NCBI RefSeq assembly: GCF_007827695.1
Contig: NZ_VITA01000004.1
Location: forward strand, 186,001 to 250,000
DNA: 64,000 nt
DNA from: Sinorhizobium medicae
GTDB taxonomy: Bacteria; Pseudomonadota; Alphaproteobacteria; Rhizobiales; Rhizobiaceae
Direction of reading: 5' to 3'
Made by a program: the position numbers and the translations under genes. Numbering within the stretch: the first letter of the stretch is position 1; every line of letters starts with the position of its first letter. Below, one piece after another: positions 48,480 through 57,495 of the stretch. Below the pieces are notes generated by a model. That model made no database searches and had not been told where the DNA came from. It saw only the letters and a list, made by a program, of their open reading frames with translations.

Positions 48480-49535
48480 ATGAGCAGATTCTGGTCGCCG
48501 ATCGTTGCCGCCTTGAAGCCTTACGTTCCCGGTGAACAGCCGCGGATGGCGAACCTCGTCAAGCTCAACACCAATGAGAGCCCCTATGGCCCCTCGGAAA
48601 AAGCGCTGGAGGCGATTCGGGCGGCGGCTGACATGGATCTCAGGCTTTATCCGGATCCCGTCGCTCTCGGGTTGCGGGAGGCGATCGCCAGGCGCTACGG
48701 CATGTCCGTCGGCGAGGTCTTCGTCGGCAATGGTTCCGACGAGGTTCTGGCCCACACCTTCGCGGCGCTTTTGAAACACGATCGGCCGCTGCTTTATCCT
48801 GACATCTCCTACAGCTTCTATCCGACCTATGCGGGCCTTTTCGGCATCGAAGCGGTCGAGATTCCGCTGAACGCCGACTTCCGCATCGAAATTGCAGGCT
48901 ATCGCCGCCCTGCCGGCGCCATCATCCTGCCGAATCCGAATGCGCCGACGGGAATCGGCCTGCCGCTTTCCGACATTGAAAGGCTGGTGAGCGAGCATTC
49001 CGACCAGCCCGTGGTCGTCGACGAGGCCTATATCGACTTCGGCGGCGAATCCGCGATCGCACTCGTTCCGAAATACGAGAACCTGCTCGTCGTTCAGACC
49101 TTCTCGAAGTCACGTGCGCTTGCCGGTCTTCGCGTCGGCTTCGCGATAGGCCAAAGGCCGCTGATCGAGGCGTTGGAGCGCGTCAAGGATAGTTTCAATT
49201 CCTATCCGCTCGGGCGCGCCGCCCTTGCGGGTGCAACGGCTGCGATCGAGGACGAGGCCTGGTTCGAGAAGACGCGCGCCAAGATCCTCGCCACGCGGGC
49301 GGCATTGACGAAGGGGCTCGAAGCGCGCGGTTTCGAGGTCCTGCCGTCTCAGGCGAATTTCGTCTTCGCCCGGCATCAGAACCACGCGGGCCAGACGCTG
49401 GCGGCGAAACTCCGCGAACGCGCGGTCATCGTCCGCCATTTTGCCAAGCCCCGGATTGAGGATTTCCTGCGCATCACCATCGGCACCGATGATGAATGCG
49501 CCAAACTGGTCGCGGCGCTCGACGAAATTCTGTGA
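48480..49535 (+). CDS. hisC: Histidinol-phosphate aminotransferase
   Basis: This 351-residue PLP-dependent class I/II aminotransferase has [10 protein letters not shown] near residue 30, [37 protein letters not shown] and the PLP-lysine in [14 protein letters not shown]. It makes histidinol phosphate from imidazole-acetol phosphate; paralogues may act on aromatic amino acids. It begins 3 bases after the polyprenyl synthase stop. It faces the catabolic island, with 62 bases to the convergent SDR stop. Confidence 0.92.
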   Translation: MSRFWSPIVAALKPYVPGEQPRMANLVKLNTNESPYGPSEKALEAIRAAADMDLRLYPDPVALGLREAIARRYGMSVGEVFVGNGSDEVLAHTFAALLKHDRPLLYPDISYSFYPTYAGLFGIEAVEIPLNADFRIEIAGYRRPAGAIILPNPNAPTGIGLPLSDIERLVSEHSDQPVVVDEAYIDFGGESAIALVPKYENLLVVQTFSKSRALAGLRVGFAIGQRPLIEALERVKDSFNSYPLGRAALAGATAAIEDEAWFEKTRAKILATRAALTKGLEARGFEVLPSQANFVFARHQNHAGQTLAAKLRERAVIVRHFAKPRIEDFLRITIGTDDECAKLVAALDEIL

Positions 49536-49597
49536 GATCGCAGGTCAGATTGAAGCGGCACCGGCGAGATTGCGGCGCCGCCTCCTGACCGGCGATA

Positions 49598-50386
49598 TCA
49601 CCAGCAGCAGAAGCCGCCATCAACGAGAAGGTCTACTCCGGTTACGAAGCTCGCCGCATCCGACAGAAGGAAAACGGCCGGGCCGACCATTTCGTCCACG
49701 CCAGCCATGCGCTGCATCGGCGTCTGTTCCTCGAAGAGCCTGGTCTGGTGCACCATTTCCGGTCTAGTATTCATAGGTGTTGCCGTATAGCCCGGACTGA
49801 TGGTGTTGACCCGGATGCCGCGGCCTACCCACTCCATCGCCATGGACTTCGACATGTGAATTACACCCGCCTTAGAGGCGTTGTAGTGGCACTGGTTAAG
49901 TCCTCGATTCACGATGACGCCGGACATCGAGGCGATGTTGACGATCGACCCGCGTCCGTTCCTCAACATGGCGCGCGCTTCCGCCTGGCAGGAGAGGAAA
50001 ACGCCTTTCAGATTGACGTCCATCATCGTCTGGAACTGAGTTTCCTCCATCTCCTCCGCCGGATGAGCATTGGCGATGCCCGCGGCGTTGAGCGCGAGGG
50101 TCAGCGGGCCCAGCTCCGCTTCTGTGCGCGCAACCGCCTCGTCGAGCGCCGCGCCGCTGGTGACATCAGCGGCGATCTGAATGCTGCGACGCCCAGCCTT
50201 TTCGATGAGATCGGCCGTCTTCGCGAGACCATCATCGGTCCGTCGGTCTAGTAACCCGACATCTGCGCCGCACTGTGCGAGACCGATGGCGATGAGTTGG
50301 CCGATGCCGCTGCCCGCGCCGGTCACGAGGGCGACGTTTCCGGCAAGATCGAACAATTTCGGTGCGTCAAGACTGATTTCAGACAT
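49598..50386 (-). CDS. SDR-family dehydrogenase, arm 1 of the catabolic island
   Basis: This 262-residue short-chain dehydrogenase has TGAGSGIGQ, NAAGIAN, NIASMSG and YNASK, and a C-terminal VDGGFCCW. NAD(P) is the likely cofactor. A sugar-alcohol or sugar dehydrogenase role is inferred only from the adjacent transporter and catabolic genes. It begins with AGGAAAG before ATG 50386 and lies 16 bases after the ABC ATPase stop. It is the last gene of the leftward arm. Confidence 0.88.
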   Translation of the reverse strand: MSEISLDAPKLFDLAGNVALVTGAGSGIGQLIAIGLAQCGADVGLLDRRTDDGLAKTADLIEKAGRRSIQIAADVTSGAALDEAVARTEAELGPLTLALNAAGIANAHPAEEMEETQFQTMMDVNLKGVFLSCQAEARAMLRNGRGSIVNIASMSGVIVNRGLNQCHYNASKAGVIHMSKSMAMEWVGRGIRVNTISPGYTATPMNTRPEMVHQTRLFEEQTPMQRMAGVDEMVGPAVFLLSDAASFVTGVDLLVDGGFCCW

Positions 50387-50402
50387 ATGGGTTCTTTCCT
50401 GC

Positions 50403-51890
50403 TTAGATCGTTGCCAGTTCCATGACAGAGACGTCGTTCGCATCCTCGCGGTTCAGGATGCCGGCCTGCTTGCCCTGCGCCATGACCAGGATGCGGCTGG
50501 AGACGCCGAGCACCTCTTCGAGATCCGAGCTGACCACGATGACTGCGACGCCCTCGCGGGCGAGATCGATGATGAGATCGTAGATCGACGAGCGGGCGCC
50601 TACGTCGATGCCGCGCGTCGGCTCGTCCAGCACGACCACCTGCGGTTTTCGCGCCAGCCATTTGGCGAGCACCACTTTCTGCTGGTTGCCGCCGGAAAGC
50701 TCCCCGGCATTCTGCCCCCCGCGGCCTTTTACTCCGAACGTCTTGATGCACTCCTCGGCGAACTGCCGGATGCGGCGCGAGGAGACCCAGCCGCTGCGGG
50801 AGATTTCGCCGAGGTTGGCATAGCCGATATTTTCCGCGATCGAATGATCGAGCACGACGCCCTGGAGCTTTCGATCCTCCGGCACGAGAACGATGCCGTT
50901 GCGGATCGCATCGATCGGAGAGCGGGGCGTGACGGGCCTGCCGTGCAGCAGGACTTCGCCGCTGGAAATGGGGTCGGCGCCGCTGATGGCGCGTACGAGT
51001 TCGGTCCGGCCGGCTCCCATGAGGCCCGCAATGCCGAAAACCTCGCCCCTGCGAACCGAAAAGCTGATGTCCCGGAATGCGTTGGACGGCGACGAGAGAT
51101 TTCGTACCTCCAGCGTCACCTGGTCCGTCGGGGCCGGAAGGGTCGGGAACATGCGCTCGAGTGAGCGCCCGACCATGGCCTCGACGATCGTGCGTATCGG
51201 CACGTCGCCACTCTCGAACTCCTGCACCTTGGCGCCGTCGCGCATCACGACAATGCGGTCGGCGATCTTGCGGATCTCCTCCAGGCGGTGCGAAATGTAG
51301 ATGATGCCGACGCCTTCCGACTTCAGCCGTTCGATCTGCCGGAAGAGGAGCTGGGTCTCCTCGGCGCCGAGCGCGGCCGTCGGTTCGTCGAGAATCAGGA
51401 GGCGCGCATTGAGCGTCAACGCCTTGGCGATCTCGATGAGCTGCTGCTTGCCGGTCGAAAGCCCGTCGACGAGGCGATCCGGCGAGATGTCGAGACCGAG
51501 CCGGTGCAGGCCGCTGCGTGCCCGATCTTCCATAGTTTTGCGATCGATCCGCCCCGCCTTCATCGGGTAGCGGCCGACGAACACGTTCTCCGCGATGGAG
51601 AGCTTCGGGAGCAGTTTCAGTTCCTGATGGATCATGCCTATCCCCTCCTCCATCGCGGCACGGGGATCTGCGGGGGCGTAGGCCCTGCCCAGCCAGGTCA
51701 TTTCGCCCGCTGAGGGTTGCACGGTGCCGGAAATAATGTTCGACAGCGTCGATTTTCCGGCACCGTTTTCGCCGAGCAGCGCCACCACCTCTCCCGGATG
51801 GATATCGAGGTCGATACCGTGGAGAACCTTGATCGGACCGTAGGATTTGCGGATGCGACGGAGCGACAGGATGGGAGAGTGGGGCGTCAT
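50403..51890 (-). CDS. Sugar ABC transporter ATP-binding protein (RbsA-like, tandem domains)
   Basis: This 495-residue double ATPase has Walker A GENGAGKSTL in the N-domain and LMGAGRTELV in the degenerate second site. The second signature LSGGNQQKVVLAKWL and IYISHRLEEI are typical of ribose/xylose-type CUT2 systems. Walker B motifs are LLILDEPTAALG and VVVLDEPTRGIDVG. It powers the permease encoded at 52974. The first signature sequence (LSTGKQQLIEIAKAL) is normal for this family. Confidence 0.93.
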   Translation of the reverse strand: MTPHSPILSLRRIRKSYGPIKVLHGIDLDIHPGEVVALLGENGAGKSTLSNIISGTVQPSAGEMTWLGRAYAPADPRAAMEEGIGMIHQELKLLPKLSIAENVFVGRYPMKAGRIDRKTMEDRARSGLHRLGLDISPDRLVDGLSTGKQQLIEIAKALTLNARLLILDEPTAALGAEETQLLFRQIERLKSEGVGIIYISHRLEEIRKIADRIVVMRDGAKVQEFESGDVPIRTIVEAMVGRSLERMFPTLPAPTDQVTLEVRNLSSPSNAFRDISFSVRRGEVFGIAGLMGAGRTELVRAISGADPISSGEVLLHGRPVTPRSPIDAIRNGIVLVPEDRKLQGVVLDHSIAENIGYANLGEISRSGWVSSRRIRQFAEECIKTFGVKGRGGQNAGELSGGNQQKVVLAKWLARKPQVVVLDEPTRGIDVGARSSIYDLIIDLAREGVAVIVVSSDLEEVLGVSSRILVMAQGKQAGILNREDANDVSVMELATI

Positions 51891-51916
51891 GGCGCTGCTG
51901 CCTTTCGGCTATCGGG

Positions 51917-52848
51917 TTACGGATGGTTCTTTACGAATTCCGGAGCGTTGTCGCAGGTCGTCAGCACGGCATTCGGCGTCTGACGCTCTTCGACCTTCTC
52001 GCCCGCCGCAACGGCAAGTGCGGATTCGACGGCAAGAACGCCCATTTTTTGCGTGCTCTGCGTTGCGGTGGCGATGAACGGGCCCTTGCACCTGGCGAGG
52101 TATTCGAGCGCCGAGACGTCGCCGTCATAGCCGCCGATGATCACCTTGTCGGAGAGATTGGCGACGTCGACCGCCTTGGCCGCCCCCATGGCGAGACCGT
52201 CGGCCTGGCCGAAAATGATCGTGATGTCCGGATTTGCCTGCAGCATGTTCTGCGCGATCGAGAAGCCTTCATCGGCCGACCACATGTTGCTCCACTGCTG
52301 GTCGATAAGCTCGACGCCCTTGTTCTCGTCAATGGCGCGCTTGCAGCCGGTGAAGCGGTCGACCTCCGGCGTTGTGCCCTTCTGCCCGTGGATGATTGCC
52401 ATCTTGCCCGAGCCGCCGGCCTTCTCGATGATGAACTTGCAGACGGCGTAGGCGGATTCGACGCTCTCTCCGGCGATGAAGGTGTCGCCCGGCGCACCCT
52501 CCGGGACGCGGTCGACGTTGATGACCGGAATGCCGGCTTCGCGGGCAAGGCGGGTCGGGACCGCAGCCGCCGCGGCGCCGGCCGGGATATAGATGAAGGC
52601 GTCGATGTCCTGGATCATCAGGTCCTGTACCTGGCTGACCTGCGTGTTGGTGTCGTTCTTCGCGTCGACGACCACCACTTCGAGGCCCTTTTCCCTGGCG
52701 TGCTTTTCGACACCGAGCTTGATCTGGTTGAAGAAGTCGGCCTGAAGATTCGGAACAGCAGGCCGATCTTCTTGACCTCGGCTGCGGATGCGGGAAGCGC
52801 AAGGACCGAAGCGGTGGTTGCGGCCACCAGCAGTGTGGACAGTTTCAT
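51917..52848 (-). pseudogene. Sugar ABC transporter substrate-binding protein, frameshifted
   Basis: The gene begins with a signal peptide (MKLSTLLVAATTASVLALPASAAE) preceded by a GGAGGAG site. The frame is broken near 52751-52753 after KKIGLLF. A single missing base (CTGTTCC followed by GAATC) shifts the reading; adding one C restores PNLQADFFNQIKLGVEK and the rest of the D-ribose/D-xylose-type protein through to 51917. The downstream part is intact and family-like. Total length without stop is not a multiple of three (932 bases). If real, the transporter lacks its receptor; a sequencing error is possible. Confidence 0.85.
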
Positions 52849-52973
52849 AGTTTCTCCTCCGATTTGCCCGGTGGCGCCCTGCCCTCGCAGGAAGTCACCT
52901 TCTCTTTGCCGGCCGGCACCATTGCTGGCCGTTTTCAGCGCCCCACCGAAGTTCGGCAACGGGGCGAATGTCG

Positions 52974-53948
52974 CTATTTCCGCTTGCGGTACGTTTCCGC
53001 CGTGACGGCGAGTACGATGACGGCACCGATGATCACCTGCTGCATGAAGGGAGACACGCTGAGCAGGTTCAGACCGTTTCGCAGGACACCGATGATGAGC
53101 ACGCCGATGATGGTGCCGCCGATCCCCCCCGTTCCGCCGGAAAGCGAAGTACCGCCGATGACGACCGCCGCGATGGCGTCGAGCTCATAGGACACGCCCG
53201 ACGACGGCTGGACCGAGTCCAGACGAGCCGCAAGCACCATGCCGGAAAGACCCGCGAGGAAGCTGCAGACGACATAGACGAGCACGGTCGCGCGCTGAAC
53301 GTCGATACCGGCAAGGCGCGCCACTTCGGCATTGCCACCGACGGCGTAAAGCACGCGCCCGCCATGCCGGTAGCGCTGGTAGAGAAGTCCGACGATGAAG
53401 ACCACGATCATCACGGCAACGGTCAGCGTCAGGAAGCCACCGAAGCGAACGATGGCCATCATGTTGAACCAGGCCGGAAAGCCTATGATCTGCTGGCCGT
53501 CGGTGACCATGTTCGCAAGGCCGCGCGTGATCGACATCATGGCGAGCGTGGCGATGAAGGCCGGTACGTTGAAGCGGGTTATGAGGAGGCCCGCGATGAG
53601 GCCGTTTAGCGAGGCGGCGGCGAGCGCCAGGGGAATGGCGAGCCACATCGGCACGCCGGCCACGACGTGCAGGTAGCCGAGTACCATCATCGCCAGCGCC
53701 ATGACCGACCCGACCGCAAGGTCGATACCTCCGATCAGGATGACGAAAGTCATGCCGACAGCCATGACGCCCAGCACCGTGATCTGGTCGAGCACATTGA
53801 GGAAATTCCGCACCGACAGGAACTTGTCCGTCGCGAAGGTCAGGAAAAGGCACAGCACGATCAGCCCGATCAGCGGACCGGTCGCGCCCTTCAGTGACGG
53901 AAGCAGCCTTACGGCAGCCCCTTGCTTGTCTTGCACCGCAGCCCGCAT
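52974..53948 (-). CDS. Sugar ABC transporter permease (RbsC-like)
   Basis: This 324-residue permease has about nine membrane segments and the CUT2 motif GIDLAVGSVMALAMMVLG, plus GGTSLSGGTGGIGGTIIG near the C-terminus. The start at 53948 is chosen for GGGAGG seven bases upstream; an ATG at 54002 is less supported and lies in an AT-rich promoter region. It is the first gene of the leftward arm, with a sigma-70-type promoter and an operator-like site immediately upstream. Confidence 0.92.
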   Translation of the reverse strand: MRAAVQDKQGAAVRLLPSLKGATGPLIGLIVLCLFLTFATDKFLSVRNFLNVLDQITVLGVMAVGMTFVILIGGIDLAVGSVMALAMMVLGYLHVVAGVPMWLAIPLALAAASLNGLIAGLLITRFNVPAFIATLAMMSITRGLANMVTDGQQIIGFPAWFNMMAIVRFGGFLTLTVAVMIVVFIVGLLYQRYRHGGRVLYAVGGNAEVARLAGIDVQRATVLVYVVCSFLAGLSGMVLAARLDSVQPSSGVSYELDAIAAVVIGGTSLSGGTGGIGGTIIGVLIIGVLRNGLNLLSVSPFMQQVIIGAVIVLAVTAETYRKRK

Positions 53949-53987
53949 GCGCCGTCCTCCCGCATAGCCCGCTTCCCGTTGCCGGTA

Positions 53988-54004
53988 AGCATAATTATTC
54001 ATTA
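53988..54004 (-). promoter_or_regulatory. Operator-like site C at permease promoter
   Basis: AGCATAATTATTCATTA at the predicted transcription start of the leftward arm matches sites at 54124-54140 and 57465-57480 (shared core WTTATTCAY). It is probably bound by the SorC-type regulator of the island. Confidence 0.6.
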
Positions 54005-54011
54005 CTGTGTG

Positions 54012-54041
54012 TTCATACACGACCAATCCTGAGGCTGTCAA
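54012..54041 (-). promoter_or_regulatory. Sigma-70-type promoter of the leftward arm
   Basis: On the minus strand, TTGACA (54041-54036) is followed by an 18-base spacer and TATGAA (54017-54012). Transcription would start around 54004, on top of operator-like site C. Confidence 0.6.
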
Positions 54042-54086
54042 TACGAGGGAGGCTGCAATCTCGCGGTTGCTATTGCGGAATTCCGC

Positions 54087-54115
54087 TTGACTTGCGAGAG
54101 GGGCGTGCAAATATA
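54087..54115 (+). promoter_or_regulatory. Sigma-70-type promoter of the rightward arm
   Basis: TTGACT (54087-54092), 17 bases, then AATATA (54110-54115). Transcription would start near 54122, at the left edge of operator-like site B. Confidence 0.6.
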
Positions 54116-54123
54116 TGATCAGT

Positions 54124-54140
54124 AGCATATTTATTCACAA
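54124..54140 (+). promoter_or_regulatory. Operator-like site B at transketolase promoter
   Basis: AGCATATTTATTCACAA overlaps the predicted start of transcription and ends at the Shine-Dalgarno of the transketolase gene. It differs from site C by three bases over 17. Confidence 0.6.
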
Positions 54141-54150
54141 TGAGGATTTC

Positions 54151-54960
54151 ATGCAGCCGAACGATCTCGACCGCATCGCTCAACAGATCCGACTTCGCGA
54201 TCTGCAAGCGGTTTTCGAAGCCGGCGCCGGCCACATCGGCGGAGAGATGTCCGCCATCGACATTCTGACGGCGCTCTATTTTCGCGTGCTGCGCATCTGG
54301 CCCGAACAGCCGAAGCACCCGGACCGCGACCGTTTCGTGCTGTCGAAAGGCCATGTGGCGCTGGCGCTCTATGTGACGCTGGCCAAGCGAGGCTTCATTC
54401 CAGAGGAAGAAATCGGCACATTCCTGAAGCCGCATTCGCGCCTCAACGGGCATCCGAACTGCACCAAGGTGCCGGGCATCGAGACGAATACCGGCCCGCT
54501 CGGCCACGGGCTGCCGGTGGCGGTGGGCATGGCGAAGGCGGCAAAGCTGACCCGCGCGAAATATCACACCTATGCTTTGACCGGTGACGGCGAAATGCAG
54601 GAAGGATCCAACTGGGAGGCCATCTCATCGGCCGCGCAATTCGGTCTCGACAACCTGACCCTGATCATCGACCACAACCGCTTCCAGCAGGGCGCCGCTC
54701 TGAAGGATACCAACAATCTCGCTCCATTCCCCGCCAAACTCGAAGCCTTCGGCTGGGATGTGACCGAGATCAACGGCAATGCCATGGATGAAGTCGTTCC
54801 GGCGCTGGAAAAGCGCGGCAGTCGCCCGCACTGTATCGTCGCCCATACGAACAAGGGCCACGGCATATCCTTCATGCAGGACAAGGTCGACTGGCACCAC
54901 AAGGTGCCGAACGACGAACAATACAAGATTGCCGTGGCTGAGCTTTCGGAGGCCCTGTGA
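54151..54960 (+). CDS. Transketolase N-terminal subunit (split transketolase)
   Basis: This 269-residue thiamin-diphosphate-binding half has the motif GDGEMQEGSNWEAISSAAQFG...LIIDHNRFQ, and GPLGHGLPVAVGMAKAAK. It lacks the pyrimidine-binding domain, which is encoded by the next gene. Split transketolases of this type act on five-carbon or branched ketose phosphates, for example apulose 4-phosphate in apiose catabolism. The start at 54151 follows GAGG; a second ATG at 54115 is upstream of the operator-like site. Its stop overlaps the next start. Confidence 0.93.
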   Translation: MQPNDLDRIAQQIRLRDLQAVFEAGAGHIGGEMSAIDILTALYFRVLRIWPEQPKHPDRDRFVLSKGHVALALYVTLAKRGFIPEEEIGTFLKPHSRLNGHPNCTKVPGIETNTGPLGHGLPVAVGMAKAAKLTRAKYHTYALTGDGEMQEGSNWEAISSAAQFGLDNLTLIIDHNRFQQGAALKDTNNLAPFPAKLEAFGWDVTEINGNAMDEVVPALEKRGSRPHCIVAHTNKGHGISFMQDKVDWHHKVPNDEQYKIAVAELSEAL

Positions 54961-55928
54961 TGAACGCCGTGACATCGTGTGCCAAGTTGCACGATTGCCG
55001 TGACGCCTTCGTTACGGTGCTGGAGCGCCTCAGTGCGGATAACCCCAGGATCGTGGCCGTCTGCAACGACTCCGTCGGCTCCTCCAAGCTCGGCGGCTTC
55101 AGAGCCAGGTGGCCGGACCGACTGGTCAATGTCGGCATCGCCGAACAGAACATGGTCGGTGTCGGCGCTGGCCTTGCCAATGGCGGACTGCTGCCCTTCG
55201 TCTGCGGCGCCGCCTGTTTCCTCACGGGCCGGTCGCTGGAGCAGATCAAGGCCGACATCGCTTATTCCAACGCAAACGTGAAGCTCATCGGCATTTCCTC
55301 CGGGATGGCCTATGGCGAGCTCGGGCCGACGCACCACTCCATCGAGGATTTCGCCTGGACCCGCGTGTTGCCGAACCTTCCGGTCATCGCACCCTGCGAC
55401 TCGGTCGAAACCGCCGCGGCCGTCGAATGGGCCGCCCATTATGATGGCCCGGTTTTTCTGCGCCTGTCGCGCGTCGGCGTTCCGGACCTGCTGCCGTCCG
55501 GCCACACATTCGAACTGGGCAAGGCCAACCTGTTGCGGGACGGCGACGCGATCACCCTCGTCGCCAACGGCACGGTGACCCACCGCATCCTGAAGGCTGC
55601 CGATCTGCTGGCGGCAGAGGGCATAGAGGCACGCGTGCTGAATATGGCGACAGTCCGGCCGCTCGATCTCGATGCCGTCGTGGCCGCCGCGCGCGAGACC
55701 GGAGCCATCCTGACGGCGGAAGAGCATTCCACCTTCGGCGGGCTCGGTTCGGCCGTGGCCGAACTTGTCGTGGCCGAAGCGCCCGTGCCGATGAAGATCC
55801 TCGGCGTTCCGGGAATTTTCGCCCCGACCGGGTCGGCCGAATTCCTGCTCGACGAATTCGGCATGTCCCCTGCCGCCATCGCCGAAGCGGCCGTCGCACT
55901 GATCGCACGAAAGCCCTCCCGCGCATGA
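54960..55928 (+). CDS. Transketolase C-terminal subunit (split transketolase)
   Basis: This 322-residue protein has the Pyr domain (RLVNVGIAEQNMVGVGAGLANGG, with the catalytic Glu) and the transketolase C-domain with EEHSTFGGLGSAVAELV. It pairs with the upstream gene to form one functional transketolase. The ATG at 54960 overlaps the previous stop by one base (TGATG); GTG at 54957 is an alternative start. Confidence 0.93.
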   Translation: MNAVTSCAKLHDCRDAFVTVLERLSADNPRIVAVCNDSVGSSKLGGFRARWPDRLVNVGIAEQNMVGVGAGLANGGLLPFVCGAACFLTGRSLEQIKADIAYSNANVKLIGISSGMAYGELGPTHHSIEDFAWTRVLPNLPVIAPCDSVETAAAVEWAAHYDGPVFLRLSRVGVPDLLPSGHTFELGKANLLRDGDAITLVANGTVTHRILKAADLLAAEGIEARVLNMATVRPLDLDAVVAAARETGAILTAEEHSTFGGLGSAVAELVVAEAPVPMKILGVPGIFAPTGSAEFLLDEFGMSPAAIAEAAVALIARKPSRA

Positions 55929-56002
55929 TCATGCGCAGGTAGATTTCGTGCCGGGCGCGGCAATCCTCCTGCCGCGCCCCATTCCTGTCAGCCGGAGCCG
56001 CC

Positions 56003-57472
56003 ATGACGACTGCCATTCTCGCCATCGACCAGGGCACCACGAATTCAAAAGCCGTTCTCGTTTCGACGACCGGTGAGATCCTCTCGCGTGGCGCATCGCC
56101 GGTCGGCATCGAACATCCGCAGCCCGGCTGGGTGGAGCAGAACCCGCTTCGCATCTGGGAATCGGTTCAGGAGGCGATTGCCGCCTGCCTGCAGAAGGGA
56201 CCCCGATCCGACATCCTCGGGATCGCGATCTCCAACCAGCGCGAGTCGGTCACCGCCTGGGACGCCGCAACGGGCAAGCCGCTCGGCCCGGTGGTCAGCT
56301 GGCAATGCCGCCGCAGCGCGCCGGCCTGCGCCGAACTCAGCGCCGCAGGCCATGCCGAGCGCGTCCGGGCGCTCACGGGTCTCCCCATAGACCCTATGTT
56401 CCCCGGTCCCAAAATGAAGTGGCTGCTCGATCGCATTCCCCCGGGACATGAGGTCCGGCTGGGCACGATCGACGCGTGGCTGATCCATTGCTTCACGGCT
56501 GGCGCGATCCATGCCTGCGATGCCGGCAATGCCGCCCGCAGCCAGCTTTACGACCTCAACCGCCGGGCCTGGAGCGACGAGCTTTGCGACCTGTTCGGCG
56601 TACCCAAATCCGCCCTGCCGGAGGTGTGCGACAGCGCCGCCCGCTTCGGCGTCACGAAGAATGTGCCGGGGCTGAAGGACGGAATCCCGATCGCCTCGGC
56701 GATCGGCGACAGCCACGCCGCGCTTTTCGGCCACGGGGCCTTCAAACCCGGCGACGGCAAAGTGACCTTCGGCACCGGCTCTTCTATCATGACGACCCTA
56801 CCCCGCTTCATCGCTCCCGAGCAGGGAATTACGACGACGATCGCCTGGTCGATCGCCGGCCGGCCGACCTATGCCTTCGAGGGCAACATTCTCGTTTCGG
56901 CCGCGGCCCTTCCATGGATGGCCGAAATGCTCGGCCTTTCCCATGTGGAGGACCTGATCGATCTCGCCGCCACCGCCGAGCCCCGCGGCCCGGGTTTCGT
57001 GCCGGCCTTCGTGGGTCTCGGCGCCCCTTACTGGCACGCCGATGCACGAGCGCTGTTTTCCGGCATAACCTTCAACACGACGCGCGCCCAGATGGCGCGT
57101 GCGGTCACGGACTCAATGGCCTTCCAGGTCCATGACGTCTTCAAGGCGATGTCGGCACAATCGCCGACACCGCTCGGCCGACTCTATGCGGATGGCGGGC
57201 CGAGCAAGAACACTTTCCTGATGCAATGCGTGGCCGATACCCTGAACCATGTCATCACTCAGTGCGACGCGCCAGAGGCCTCGGCGCTCGGCGCAGCCTA
57301 TCTGGCGGGTCTCTCGCTCGGCGTTTGGCCCGATCTCGCCGCTGTCGCTTCACTGCCGCGCGCCGGCAAACCCGTGCTGCCGCGCCCTTGCGATGCCGCA
57401 GATCGCCTCATGGTTTGGCAGGACGCAATCTACCGCTCGACCGTTCCAGGTCCTTCAATTATGAGTGAATAA
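56003..57472 (+). CDS. FGGY-family carbohydrate kinase
   Basis: This 489-residue kinase has the FGGY N-domain (ILAIDQGTTNSKAVLVSTTG), HPQPGWVEQNP, a phosphate-binding GTGSSIMTT loop and a C-domain RLYADGGPSKNTFLMQ with ADP-binding residues. It resembles glycerol kinase in the first 60 residues but could phosphorylate a ketopentose such as xylulose or apulose. Its stop overlaps the operator-like site of the next gene. It lies 74 bases after the transketolase pair. Confidence 0.9.
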   Translation: MTTAILAIDQGTTNSKAVLVSTTGEILSRGASPVGIEHPQPGWVEQNPLRIWESVQEAIAACLQKGPRSDILGIAISNQRESVTAWDAATGKPLGPVVSWQCRRSAPACAELSAAGHAERVRALTGLPIDPMFPGPKMKWLLDRIPPGHEVRLGTIDAWLIHCFTAGAIHACDAGNAARSQLYDLNRRAWSDELCDLFGVPKSALPEVCDSAARFGVTKNVPGLKDGIPIASAIGDSHAALFGHGAFKPGDGKVTFGTGSSIMTTLPRFIAPEQGITTTIAWSIAGRPTYAFEGNILVSAAALPWMAEMLGLSHVEDLIDLAATAEPRGPGFVPAFVGLGAPYWHADARALFSGITFNTTRAQMARAVTDSMAFQVHDVFKAMSAQSPTPLGRLYADGGPSKNTFLMQCVADTLNHVITQCDAPEASALGAAYLAGLSLGVWPDLAAVASLPRAGKPVLPRPCDAADRLMVWQDAIYRSTVPGPSIMSE

Positions 57473-57480
57473 AAATTCAC
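57465..57480 (+). promoter_or_regulatory. Operator-like inverted repeat A before the SorC regulator
   Basis: GTGAAT and ATTCAC form a perfect 6-bp inverted repeat with a 4-base AAAA spacer, overlapping the kinase stop codon and 15 bases before the regulator ATG. On the opposite strand it matches sites B and C (TTTATTCAC core). It is probably autoregulatory. Confidence 0.6.
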
Positions 57481-57495
57481 CACTGGAGGATCCCG

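Noticed and set aside
56003..57472. Kinase as true glycerol kinase (glpK)
   Set aside because: N-terminus resembles GlpK but the gene is in a pentose/polyol-type cluster with transketolase and no glp genes; only the FGGY family call is safe.
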